64,000 nucleotides of DNA from Streptomyces sp. H39-S7 (GCF_027158205.1 NZ_JAPVLU010000041.1:23276-87275), one strand, 5' to 3'; positions 17,409 through 25,339 are shown, counted from the stretch's first letter. Numbers and translations are program-made. The notes: generated from the sequence alone by a model not told the origin.

Positions 17409-18770
17409 ATGAGTCCTCCCGTGCCAGGCGGAGGGAGGGGCGAGGTGCCCGACAGCCCGGAGATCGGCCTACTGATCCAGCAGGCGTGTGCGGCACGCGG
17501 TTGGGGTCCGGCCAAGCTCGCCCGAGAGCTCGGGATCGCCGAAGGGCGAGGACCCGCCGGCCTCGACCGGCAATCCGTCCGCCGGTGGATGGTCGGCAAA
17601 CGGAAGCCGGATTACTGGATGCCGTACATCGTCGACGTTCTCGAACTGGACGATCACTCAGTTGCAGCACCGGAATACGCGGAGACCGGATCAGCGGTCG
17701 CCGATACCGTGGCGTCAGTCATCGAGTTGGGAAGGAGCGACGTGCAACGGCGGAACTTCCTCGCCGCGACGAGCGCATACGCCCTTGGCGCCATCAACCT
17801 CCCGGACCCGGAGGGCATCGTGCGCCGGACCAACCGTGCCGGAGCCGTACGGGTCGGCACCGGCGAGGTCGCCGCTGTCCGGCAGATGTCCCAGGTCCTC
17901 GGCGACGCGGCAGCCGAGCTCGGCGGCGGCCACGCCCGGCACCTGGCCGTGCGCTACCTCATCGAAGACGTCGGCCCCTGGCTCAACGGCAACTACACCG
18001 AGAAGACCGGCCGGGAACTGTTCGCCGCGACCTCCCAACTCGTCCACCTCGCCGGCTGGATGGCCCAGGACGAAGGCAATCAGGGAATGGCCCAGCGCTA
18101 CTACGCGCACGCCTACCGCCTGGCGGCCGAAGCCGGCGACCCCGAACTGTCCGCGACCGCCCTGCGGGGCATGGCCGTCCAGGCCATCGACCTCGGCCCG
18201 AGGTTCCATGCCGTCGCCCTGCGGCTGTCCGAGCGATGCGTCGACGCGGCGAAGACATTGGACGACGCGCGAGCCGTCTCGTACTACCAGACCACCCTTG
18301 CCGACGCCGCCGCGCTGGACGGCGACCGCCGTCTTGCGACCAGGGCGCTTGCGGCATCGCAGACGGCGATTGAGAAATCCCCCGACGCACCGCCGGGGGA
18401 TTCGTGGGCCTCCCACTTCAGCATCGGGCGGTGGGCCCACCACTCGGGCATGATCCTCGCCAGGCTGGGCGACCTCGACGGGGCCACCGAGCACCTGCAC
18501 CAGTCCCTGGAGATCCACGGTCTCGACCGCCGCCGCAGCCGCGCGATTGTCCTCGCCGACCTCGGCCAGGTCCACGTGCGGCAAGGCGACCTCGACGCGG
18601 CACTGTCCACGTGGACGGCGTTCCTCGACTGTGCGGACGGCATCAGGTCGGTGAAAGTTGGCGAGGCGGTCGAGGACATGTACGCCCGGTTGGACCGCTA
18701 TAGGAACGTGCCCGAGGCAGAAGACCTCCGACAGAGAGCAGAATTACTCCGGCCCGCAGCGGAAGCCTGA
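17409..18770 (+). CDS. XRE-type regulator with TPR-like sensor domain; carries a TTA codon
   Basis: The 453-residue product may start at ATG 17409, but GTG 17445 behind a strong GGAGGGAGGGG is an equally good start. Residues 15-75 hold a helix-turn-helix with SPEIGLLIQQACAARGWGPAKLARELGI and RQSVRRWMVGKRKPDYWMP. The remaining 330 residues are tetratricopeptide-like helical pairs (LAGWMAQDEGNQGMAQRYYAHAYRLAAEAGDPEL; RLGDLDGATEHLHQSLEI). Such regulators are common beside actinomycete biosynthetic and mobile loci. It is divergent from the radical SAM operon and likely controls it. The leucine codon at 18744-18746 is TTA, rare in Streptomyces, so full translation would need the bldA tRNA. Confidence 0.85.
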   Translation: MSPPVPGGGRGEVPDSPEIGLLIQQACAARGWGPAKLARELGIAEGRGPAGLDRQSVRRWMVGKRKPDYWMPYIVDVLELDDHSVAAPEYAETGSAVADTVASVIELGRSDVQRRNFLAATSAYALGAINLPDPEGIVRRTNRAGAVRVGTGEVAAVRQMSQVLGDAAAELGGGHARHLAVRYLIEDVGPWLNGNYTEKTGRELFAATSQLVHLAGWMAQDEGNQGMAQRYYAHAYRLAAEAGDPELSATALRGMAVQAIDLGPRFHAVALRLSERCVDAAKTLDDARAVSYYQTTLADAAALDGDRRLATRALAASQTAIEKSPDAPPGDSWASHFSIGRWAHHSGMILARLGDLDGATEHLHQSLEIHGLDRRRSRAIVLADLGQVHVRQGDLDAALSTWTAFLDCADGIRSVKVGEAVEDMYARLDRYRNVPEAEDLRQRAELLRPAAEA

Positions 18771-19119
18771 CCGGGAGGCGCTTTAGTGTCCGGCTTCTCG
18801 TCGGTGGGGTCGTGGCCAGCCTTACCTCTGTTCTGTACACCCCCACGACGATCGCGGTTGTTCCTGCAACGTCTCCGAGGAACTCTGCGCCGGGCAGATC
18901 GACCGCGCGTTGGAGCACCACCCCCAGGCACGCATCCGGGATGCGCTGTCGGCGGCCACGGCCTGAGCCCGCTGGAGATCCATCGCCCTGGCCTGGAAGC
19001 AGCACCGCGCCTGACAACCATACGAGCAGGACTCGCAGACACCCGAAGCCGGCTGAAGGACCCGGCTGGTCCGGGTTCCTCAGCGACGTCGGCGGGTGGG
19101 TGAGCGGGTCCTTCGTTAT
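18771..19119. other. 349-bp intergenic region, possible gene fragment
   Basis: It lies between the XRE-TPR gene and the convergent relaxase gene. A frame ending at TGA 18964-18966 reads EELCAGQIDRALEHHPQARIRDALSAATA with coding-like third positions, perhaps the tail of a lost gene. No start or family is recognisable. No hairpin strong enough to be called a terminator was found. Confidence 0.35.
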
Positions 19120-20835
19120 CTATCGGCGGTGCGGCCGGTGCGTGTCGGCCGGCGCGGGGGCTGGTGGTGTGGGCTGCACGGTGCTCGGTTGCTGGGCCGA
19201 GGCGGTTGTGATGGCAGGGGATCGCCGTCGGGCGGCTTCGGCTCGTGGGTTGGGTGCGGGGTTGCGGGCGGTGTGTTGGATGCGGGTGAGCAGGACGGTT
19301 GCGGGTTGGCGGGCGGTGGCCAGTTCGCGGCGGGCGGCGGCCTCTTTCAGGAGCTGGTGGGGTTTGTGGCCGCTGGATTCGGCGTCGGCGAGGACGGTGG
19401 CGAGGGCGGGCCAGTTGGGGTCGGCGAGGATGCGCGCGGCGTGGTCGGGCAGGGCGGCGCGAACGTCGGCGGCGAGGGTGTTGCGCACCGCTTCCTTGGG
19501 CTGGCGGGCGGTGAGGCCGACGAGGTGGGGAGTGAGGACCTGGTCATGGGCGCTCTGCAGGTGCTGGACTGCCTGATGGGCAGCAGCAGCCTGTTGCTGG
19601 TGGCCGCGTCGCTCATGCCAGCGTCCGGCGAGGATCGCCGTCCATATCAGGGTGGCGAGCAGGGCTGAGAGGGCGCTGCCGTCGGGGCCGGCGGTGGCGT
19701 TGATGATGTCGCGGGCGGCGCGCCGCAGATCCGCGGCGGCCTGGTCCTCGGCACGGATTTGGGAGCGCTGGGCGCGGGCGAACGTCCTGGTGGCGGCTCG
19801 TAGTTCTGCCCGAAGCTCCTTGGGGGTGGTTTGTGAGGTGGCTTCGATGAGCTCGCCGAGCGCGGCGATGTGGGCCTGACCAAGGGTGCCGTCACCTTCC
19901 TCGCCAGTGGTGGCGTCGAGGATTTCGGTGGCGCGGGTCCACGGGGTGCCGGGCCGGTTGCGGCGCGCGGTGGGGTGCTCTTCGGGCTTCCCGGTGTCGA
20001 GGCGGGCTTGGAGCTTGGGCAAGGTCAGATCGGTGGCGATCTTCCCGCCAGGGATGTAGTTGGGCTGTCCGTTGGCCTTCAGGTCCCCGGGGCGGGCGGC
20101 GACGTAGCCGATCGGGTCGCCGGAGGGCATCCGGCGGATCTTGATCTGTACACCGTCTGCCTGGAGGTAGGCGAAGAGCTCCTCGACGTTCGCGGCGTGG
20201 GGGAGGGCGGCGCGGATGCAGTCCTGGAGCCATTGCTTGGCGGGCTCCTCCCAGCCCAGGCGGGCTGCCTTGTGCATTTCGCCTTGGGTGGGGGCCTGGG
20301 TGGCGGTGCCGTCACCGGTGGCGAGCTGGCGCAGCCCGTAATCCTTCTCGATCTGACGGCACTCCTGCCCGGCGCGCTGGCCGCTGTTGTGACGCTTCGG
20401 GCGGCGGCCGTCTTCGCGGACGGTGGTGGCGAGGATGTGGATGTGATCGTCGGCGTGGCGCACGGCGATCCAGCGGCAGGCCAGGTCATCACCTGGTGGG
20501 GCGATGCCGGCGGTGCGGACGATGCGCTCGGCGATCTCTCCCCATTCGGCATCGGACAGGTGCCGGTCTTCGGGTGCGGCGCGTACGGGGCAGTGCCAGA
20601 CGTGGTCGGCGACGGGCTTGCCCGGTTCGCCGTTGCGGAGTTTCACGGGTTCGTCGAGGTAGTGGGCGAGTTCGGTGAGGGTGGCCGTGGGGTCGCGGCC
20701 AGGGTCGGGCATCGCGAAGTTTTCAAAGCCGGCGACGATGTGGGGGTCGTGGTGTTCGTCATGGCGGCCGGGCCCGTAGAGGTAGGCGAGTAGACCGCGG
20801 GTGTTGGCACCGGAGGGCTTGATGGCGGCGATCAC
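19120..20835 (-). CDS. Relaxase (mobilization nuclease, MOB type)
   Basis: The 571-residue protein starts at ATG 20835. The N-terminal 200 residues fit the relaxase/mobilization nuclease domain (PF03432): candidate catalytic Tyr at 18 or 20 in LLAYLYGPGRH, and the metal-binding three-His motif HADDHIHI with H127, H131 and H133. The rest is helical and Arg/Ala/Gln-rich. It should nick the element's oriT and stay bound to the 5' end for single-strand transfer. The start lies 5 bp after the stop of the MobC-like gene, so the pair forms one unit. The presence of a relaxase is atypical for Streptomyces elements, which mostly use TraB. Confidence 0.85.
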   Translation of the reverse strand: MIAAIKPSGANTRGLLAYLYGPGRHDEHHDPHIVAGFENFAMPDPGRDPTATLTELAHYLDEPVKLRNGEPGKPVADHVWHCPVRAAPEDRHLSDAEWGEIAERIVRTAGIAPPGDDLACRWIAVRHADDHIHILATTVREDGRRPKRHNSGQRAGQECRQIEKDYGLRQLATGDGTATQAPTQGEMHKAARLGWEEPAKQWLQDCIRAALPHAANVEELFAYLQADGVQIKIRRMPSGDPIGYVAARPGDLKANGQPNYIPGGKIATDLTLPKLQARLDTGKPEEHPTARRNRPGTPWTRATEILDATTGEEGDGTLGQAHIAALGELIEATSQTTPKELRAELRAATRTFARAQRSQIRAEDQAAADLRRAARDIINATAGPDGSALSALLATLIWTAILAGRWHERRGHQQQAAAAHQAVQHLQSAHDQVLTPHLVGLTARQPKEAVRNTLAADVRAALPDHAARILADPNWPALATVLADAESSGHKPHQLLKEAAARRELATARQPATVLLTRIQHTARNPAPNPRAEAARRRSPAITTASAQQPSTVQPTPPAPAPADTHRPHRR

Positions 20836-20840
20836 GGCGG

Positions 20841-21542
20841 TCAGACCCCCTGACCGGAGGGCTCACGCAGAGCCTCGGCGATCTCCGTCAGGAGGTGTTG
20901 CAGCTCGTCCAGGCTTCGGTAGGCGTCGGCTGGTGCTTCGTAGCCGCCGTTGTGGGCGCGGGCGATCTGGTTGATGTTGTGCCCGATCCTGCTGAGGTGA
21001 CGGATGACCTGGGTGCGGAACAGGTGCAGCTTGCGGCGTTCTTCCGCGAGCGGCAGGTCGACGAAGAACCGGCCGTCGACGAAGGCCAGGGTCACGTCCG
21101 CGGCGAAGCCGCCGGGGCTGCGGTAACCGTTCGCGGCAGCCGACACGTCCAGGTGCTCACGCTCCTCGGGCCGGAACTGCAACGGGCCGACGCGGGCCTG
21201 GCGGTTCACGCCGTTGAAGCGGCGATTGGATCGATGGGAGCTCTGCTCGACGGGAGCGCTGGGGCGTATGGCGGCGAGGATCTCGCGCTGGACGGCGGGG
21301 AGCTTATCCAGGGCGAGCTGCCCGTCCTCTTGGCCTGGCGCGCCCTCGCGCCAGGCTTCCTCCGCCACCCCTGGGGCGGAGACTCCCCCACTCCGGCCAT
21401 AAGTCGGAGTTGGGGTACTACTGGCTCCGCCAGGGGCTGTCTTCCCGAACGCCCACCGCCAGAGTCCCTTCATCGTAGGGGGCTTTGGGACCTGCTCGGA
21501 TCCTTCTCCGGCGCTATCTGCGATGTGTTGGTCCTTCGTCAT
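20841..21542 (-). CDS. MobC-like relaxosome accessory protein
   Basis: This 233-residue protein starts at ATG 21542. Residues 1-110 are polar and disordered. Residues 120-225 match the bacterial mobilization protein MobC pattern: RVGPLQFRPEEREHLDVSAAANGYRSPGGFAADVTLAF (a ribbon-helix-helix-like segment), then HLSRIGHNINQIARAHNGG, the conserved NxNQIA region, and a C-terminal helix. MobC binds oriT and helps the relaxase open the DNA. The 5-nt gap to the relaxase gene supports this. The oriT is expected nearby, most likely upstream at 21543-21700. Confidence 0.8.
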   Translation of the reverse strand: MTKDQHIADSAGEGSEQVPKPPTMKGLWRWAFGKTAPGGASSTPTPTYGRSGGVSAPGVAEEAWREGAPGQEDGQLALDKLPAVQREILAAIRPSAPVEQSSHRSNRRFNGVNRQARVGPLQFRPEEREHLDVSAAANGYRSPGGFAADVTLAFVDGRFFVDLPLAEERRKLHLFRTQVIRHLSRIGHNINQIARAHNGGYEAPADAYRSLDELQHLLTEIAEALREPSGQGV

Positions 21543-21665
21543 GTTGGGGTCTCCTGGCGGATGGTTCGGTGCTGCGAACGAGGCGGATTCGGACGGGTGA
21601 ACTCGGAGTGATGGTCCGGATGTCCGGCGGTTTGGTGGGACCGGAGCGATGGGATAGAGAGCGGT

Positions 21666-21691
21666 GCGGCTCCCGGCCGGCTGGGAGCCGC
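21666..21691 (-). terminator. 9-bp GC hairpin after the SpdB-like gene
   Basis: GCGGCTCCC (21666-21674) pairs with GGGAGCCGC (21683-21691). It lies 16 bp beyond the SpdB-like stop in its reading direction and upstream of the MobC-like gene. The 165-bp gap 21543-21707 is also the best place for an oriT, where such hairpins often flank nic; the sequence alone cannot decide. Confidence 0.45.
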
Positions 21692-21707
21692 CCCGCGCGG
21701 TCCCTGG

Positions 21708-22649
21708 TCAGCGGAGGGGGAGCTGCTCGGCGCTCTCTTCCGCGCGGAGGCGGTCCATGACGCCGGTGAGCCGGTCGCTGGACAAGGTGATTCCGTGCGC
21801 CCTTACGGCCTTGGTGACCACGGTCCGGCTCAGCAGCCCGGCGTCGGTCGCTGCTTGGCGGCCGATGGCGAGCAGATCGTCCAGGGACGCCCCCGGCGGA
21901 CGCCCGGCGGGCTTGCCGGCGGTCAGTCCACCGGAACTTCCGGTCGGGCTGTCACCTGCTGAGGTCACCTCGTTCTGGGGTTCGTCCACAGTGAAGTGTC
22001 CGGCCACCTCCTGGACTGAGAAGTCTTTGGGCGAGGCAGGGGGCTGGCTATCCACATCCCTGTCTTCGACGAGATCGGCGGCGGCTTCGTCGAAGGGCGG
22101 GGTGCTGGCGGTCGGCGTCGGTTCGTCCCCACTGGGTCGAATTCCGGTCACCGCGTCGTGTGGTTCGCAGTGATCGGCAGGGATTCCGTGCAGGGGAGCG
22201 TCCGTCGTATGGCGGGCGATGAGGATGTGGAGGTGAACGGCTCCGGCCAGGGCCAGCGGGGCGAGCATGGCCAGGAGGCCGACGGGGACGTTACCCAGGT
22301 GAAGGTCACCGGTGGCGCCTTGCTGATTGAGCCGCACCGCGTGGAGGGCGTTGGCCCAGACACTAGCCGTGGTCGCGATGCCGAACAGGGCCCACACGTA
22401 CAGGCGGGCGTGGAAGGGAGCGGTGCGTAGGACCAGGAGGGCGCGGACGCCATAGGCGATGAAGCCGTCGATCACGAGCGGGAAGAGGTAGGTGAGGATC
22501 CCACGGACGTGGATGGCGACGGCCATCTGCTGGAGGGCGTCGTAGGACAAGGCGCATCCGGCGGCGCCTAGGGTCAAGATCGCTGCTCGGTCCCAGCCGG
22601 TGGCGCGTTGGCTGGTGCCGGTGTTGGTGCGTAGGGCGAGCGGGGGCAT
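21708..22649 (-). CDS. DUF2637 (SpdB-like) membrane protein
   Basis: The 313-residue product starts at ATG 22649 with GGAG upstream; a GTG 20 codons earlier is possible. Four hydrophobic segments within residues 20-150 (AAILTLGAAGCALSYDALQQMA, LFPLVIDGFIAYGVRALLVL, YVWALFGIATTASVWANALHA, LLAMLAPLALAGAVHLHILIA) match the DUF2637/SpdB family of Streptomyces plasmids and integrative elements, linked to plasmid spread in mycelium. A polar linker leads to a C-terminal winged-helix-like segment (LLSRTVVTKAVRAHGITLSSDRLTGVMDRL). Its role in intramycelial transfer is known for relatives only. Confidence 0.78.
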   Translation of the reverse strand: MPPLALRTNTGTSQRATGWDRAAILTLGAAGCALSYDALQQMAVAIHVRGILTYLFPLVIDGFIAYGVRALLVLRTAPFHARLYVWALFGIATTASVWANALHAVRLNQQGATGDLHLGNVPVGLLAMLAPLALAGAVHLHILIARHTTDAPLHGIPADHCEPHDAVTGIRPSGDEPTPTASTPPFDEAAADLVEDRDVDSQPPASPKDFSVQEVAGHFTVDEPQNEVTSAGDSPTGSSGGLTAGKPAGRPPGASLDDLLAIGRQAATDAGLLSRTVVTKAVRAHGITLSSDRLTGVMDRLRAEESAEQLPLR

Positions 22650-22679
22650 GCGGAGTTCTCCGTGGGTGGTTTCAGGGGC

Positions 22680-22873
22680 GTTCACGGCGTTCACGGCAGG
22701 GGCGTACACGCGAGCCCCCTTCTAAAGGGGGGCTCGCGCGTGGACGCTGGGGTGCGTGGACGGCGTGTACGGTCGCGTGAACGTTTGACCTGCGGTTTTG
22801 CGGCGAGCGTGGACGCTCTGGGCGCGCTGTGGACCCATGTGCGCGGGAGGGGCGCGTGTACGCCCCCGTGTAC
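22680..22873. repeat. Cluster of eleven GTGNAC repeats, candidate replication origin
   Basis: GTGGAC, GTGTAC or GTGAAC (or the reverse complement) occurs at 22680, 22689, 22704, 22740, 22756, 22765, 22777, 22809, 22829, 22856 and 22868, mostly inside CGTGNACG. The cluster sits between the 3' end of the helicase gene and the start of the SpdB-like gene and includes a hairpin at 22709-22738. Iteron-like arrays next to a replication gene are typical of plasmid origins. Function inferred. Confidence 0.5.
22709..22738. other. Hairpin within the GTGNAC repeat cluster
   Basis: CGCGAGCCCCC (22709-22719) pairs with GGGGGCTCGCG (22728-22738), with loop of 8 nt or fewer. It could terminate helicase transcription (leftward) or form a structural part of an origin. 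Confidence 0.45.
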
Positions 22874-22897
22874 GGTCCTGACGCCCGTAGGGCGGGG

Positions 22898-24436
22898 TTA
22901 GGAGACGGCGCCGATGTGGCGTACCGAGGCGCGGTAGCGGGCCTGCTGGCCACCCCCGCTGCCGCCTGCCGTGCCTTCCGCCTTGACCGCGAGACCGGCT
23001 TTGGCCAGGCGCTCCAGGGTGCGCCTGGCCTTCTCACTGGCGGCGCGGTCGGGGTTGCTGTCGCCGCTTTGAATGGTGGCCAGCTCGCGGACGGTCAGGC
23101 CGTCGGGGCGCTGGCGCAGGATCGCGACCGGGTCGAGGGCTGGGTCGACCTGCGAGGTGCCGCGTTCGTGGTCGTGGAGGACCTGGAGGGGGCCGACTTC
23201 ACCGGTCGGGCACTTGAGGTGGTGGAGCGTGACGGCGGGGTCACCGGCCTCTCCTCCGATGAACAGGATGCTGCCTGCCCCGGAAGTGAGCCAGGTGGAG
23301 CCGTAGACGCGGTCGAGGGTCGGCCGCTGGGCGCGGGGTGCGCCTTCGGTGGCCTTGCGCTGGTGGTGGAGCTCCATGACCTCAACGCCCTGACGGATGG
23401 CTCGCTGGCGGGCGTTGTTGTAGGCGACGGCGAGGGCGTCGTCGACCAGGGTGCTGACCGCGTCCTTGAGGCTGTCGATCACGATCGTGTCGGCCTGGTG
23501 GGCGGCGGCGAGGTCGGCGAGGAGGTCGGGTTCCTTGTCCAGGGTGGCGGGCAGTGGGCCCTGCCAGACGGCCAGCCCGTCGCGCACGCGCGACATGTGA
23601 GCGGGCTCGATCCGTCGGGCCAGGGCTCGGGCGATCTGCTGGGGCCGGTCCATGGCCAGGTACAGCACGCGCTTGCCCGGCGCGACCGGCATGTCCAGCA
23701 CACCGCTTGCCAGTCCCAGGCGGGCCATGACCACCTGATGGGCCAGGGTCGTCTTCCCGACGCCAGGAGCTCCGACGATCATCAGACTCTCTCCGGACGC
23801 CCAGACCGTCTGCGCGCTCGTCCCCCACAGGGGCTGTTTGTCGGCGCCGGTCTCGGTGACGAACCGCCAGCCGTCGACGATGTAGCGCGACAGCCGTCCC
23901 TGTCCTGAGGCCAGGGCGCGTTCGCGCTCGGCCCGGACCTCCGACTCGACCTCGCTGCGGATCAGGTCCGGGTCCGCTCCGGGTTCCATCGTGCGCTGGA
24001 CGGTGCGGATGCTGGAGGTGCGCAGGCGCCGCAGGTCGGCGAGCTTGCGCACGATGCCGGCGTAGTGCTCGGCGCCGCTGACCGAGGGTGTGGCGCCGGC
24101 GATCTGGTGCAGGTAGGAGGCGCCGCCGACCCGCTGCAGGTCGTCCTGCTCGCGCAGCTGGTTGCACAGGACGATCGGATCTGTGGGCTTGTCCTCGCTG
24201 CGCAAGGTGAGGAGGGCGTGCCAGATCGACTCGTGGGCCGGGCGGTAGAAGTCGGCGCCGTCGAGCAGGTGGCGCACGGCGTCGATGACGTCCGGGTGGT
24301 GCATACAGGCGCCGAGCACAGCGGCCTCGGCGGCCACGTCGTGCGGGGGTACCGCCGTTATGTCCGGAGATGGCGGGTGGCTGCCGTTCTCCCGGAGGTG
24401 TGGCGCGTTCGACCGGGGTTCGTCCATACTGGACAC
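22898..24436 (-). CDS. DnaB-like replicative helicase / RepA-type AAA protein
   Basis: The 512-residue product starts at GTG 24436 behind GAGGAG. Residues 30-130 match the DnaB N-terminal domain (AAEAAVLGACMHHPDVIDAVRHLL, FYRPAHESIWHALLTL, LREQDDLQRVGGASYLHQI). A RecA-like ATPase follows with Walker A GAPGVGKTTL (about 238-247) and Walker B DTIVIDSLKDAV. The C-terminus (about 435-505) looks like a winged helix. It is probably the element's own helicase, loaded at a nearby origin after excision. The combination of a DnaB N-domain and a RepA-like ATPase with a DNA-binding tail differs from the RepSA or prim-pol initiators of characterised AICEs. No separate initiator gene is seen. Confidence 0.82.
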   Translation of the reverse strand: MSSMDEPRSNAPHLRENGSHPPSPDITAVPPHDVAAEAAVLGACMHHPDVIDAVRHLLDGADFYRPAHESIWHALLTLRSEDKPTDPIVLCNQLREQDDLQRVGGASYLHQIAGATPSVSGAEHYAGIVRKLADLRRLRTSSIRTVQRTMEPGADPDLIRSEVESEVRAERERALASGQGRLSRYIVDGWRFVTETGADKQPLWGTSAQTVWASGESLMIVGAPGVGKTTLAHQVVMARLGLASGVLDMPVAPGKRVLYLAMDRPQQIARALARRIEPAHMSRVRDGLAVWQGPLPATLDKEPDLLADLAAAHQADTIVIDSLKDAVSTLVDDALAVAYNNARQRAIRQGVEVMELHHQRKATEGAPRAQRPTLDRVYGSTWLTSGAGSILFIGGEAGDPAVTLHHLKCPTGEVGPLQVLHDHERGTSQVDPALDPVAILRQRPDGLTVRELATIQSGDSNPDRAASEKARRTLERLAKAGLAVKAEGTAGGSGGGQQARYRASVRHIGAVS

Positions 24437-24461
24437 GAAGCTCCTCGCTCGCGGGCCGTAC

Positions 24462-24509
24462 GGGACGGCGAATCCCAGGCCACGCGGGTAAATCGTTCAG
24501 GGATGGGCG
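24462..24509 (-). promoter_or_regulatory. Two-block control element upstream of the helicase gene
   Basis: Read on the minus strand, block A CGCCCATCCCTGAACGATTT (24509-24490) is followed after 13 bp by block B GGGATTCGCCGTCCC (24476-24462), ending 25 bp before the helicase GTG. An identical pair lies upstream of the excisionase gene at 25291-25339. Position and duplication argue for a shared promoter/operator. Confidence 0.7.
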
Positions 24510-24529
24510 GTTGTGAGTGTGCGAGCTTG

Positions 24530-24561
24530 GCCCTCGGCGTTCGTAGCGCCGGGGGCTTTTT
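24530..24561 (+). terminator. Intrinsic terminator with T-run
   Basis: GCCCTCGGCG (24530-24539) pairs with CGCCGGGGGC (24547-24556), loop of 7 nt, followed by five T residues. It points rightward, upstream of the XRE regulator. It may stop antisense readthrough from the helicase promoter region or act as an attenuator in a long leader. Confidence 0.6.
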
Positions 24562-24700
24562 GCGTTCACCTCCCTCCGGGGTCAACGACCACGGTACCGG
24601 AAACGTTCCGCATTGCAACGCTTGCATTCGTCTCCGCAATGGTGTTTCCTTGTCATCATCGCCCCGGCTGTCCGCCGGGCCCGGTCGAGGAGGTGGAGCC

Positions 24701-25243
24701 GTGAGCGACGAAGGCGCGTCTCGCGCAGGGCAGGACCGGCCGCTGCCAGAGGAGTACGTCGCCGAGCGCATCAAGCTCGAACGCGAGGCGCGCGGCTGGA
24801 GCACGGTCACGCTCGCCGAGCGGATGGCCGAGGCCGGGCACGTCGTCAACCAGTCCGCGATCTGGCGCATCGAGAGCGGCAAGCCCCGTCGGCGGGTCAA
24901 CCTCGACGAGGCGCTCGGCTTCTGCAAGGTCTTCGACCTCACCCTCGAAGAGCTGAGCAGCCCGCCCGGCCAGCTAGCCAATCCGCTGGTCCGCCGTCTT
25001 ATCGGCGAGTACGTCGACAGATGGAAGGAATGGCGGGCGCTGGGCAAGGACATGCGCCGGATCCAGGACGACCTCAAGGCGTACACCGACGCCAACCCGA
25101 ACCAGGAAGACATGGTCAAGGGGCTCCTCACGCATGAGATGGCCGTCGCCTCCAACGGCGAGTTCCATCACCACAACGCCGCTCCGCCCAAGCTCCGCAG
25201 TTTCCTCGGCGACCGTATGAACGGCCCGACCGACAACAACTGA
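24701..25243 (+). CDS. XRE-family regulator of the element core
   Basis: The 180-residue product starts at GTG 24701 with GAGGAGGTGGAG upstream. An XRE helix-turn-helix covers residues 18-85: VAERIKLEREARGWSTVTLAERMAEAGHVVNQSAIWRIESGKPRRRVNLDEALGFCKVFDLTLEEL. The C-terminal half is helical (RLIGEYVDRWKEWRALGKDMRRIQDDLKAYTD). The gene lies between two copies of one control element that drive the helicase (leftward) and xis-int (rightward), so it is the obvious candidate to repress or activate both, by analogy with KorSA/Pra control of pSAM2. Binding is inferred. Confidence 0.85.
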   Translation: MSDEGASRAGQDRPLPEEYVAERIKLEREARGWSTVTLAERMAEAGHVVNQSAIWRIESGKPRRRVNLDEALGFCKVFDLTLEELSSPPGQLANPLVRRLIGEYVDRWKEWRALGKDMRRIQDDLKAYTDANPNQEDMVKGLLTHEMAVASNGEFHHHNAAPPKLRSFLGDRMNGPTDNN

Positions 25244-25248
25244 AACGG

Positions 25249-25275
25249 TGCCGCGCTGCTACGAACAGCGCGGCA
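25249..25275. terminator. Perfect 10-bp hairpin after the XRE regulator
   Basis: TGCCGCGCTG (25249-25258) pairs with CAGCGCGGCA (25266-25275), loop CTACGAA. It starts 5 bp after the regulator's stop and separates it from the xis-int control element. Confidence 0.6.
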
Positions 25276-25290
25276 TCTGTTCGAACCAGT

Positions 25291-25339
25291 CGCCCATCCC
25301 TGAACGATTTCACCGGCCGACCCCGGGATTCGCCGTCCC
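25291..25339 (+). promoter_or_regulatory. Two-block control element upstream of the excisionase gene
   Basis: Block A CGCCCATCCCTGAACGATTT (25291-25310), a 14-bp spacer and block B GGGATTCGCCGTCCC (25325-25339) end 26 bp before the excisionase ATG. Both blocks are identical to those before the helicase gene, at almost the same distance from the start codon, whereas the spacer sequences differ. Confidence 0.7.

Noticed and set aside
22680..22873. CRISPR array
   Set aside because: Repeats are 6-8 bp with irregular spacing and no unique spacers of constant length; iteron-like instead.
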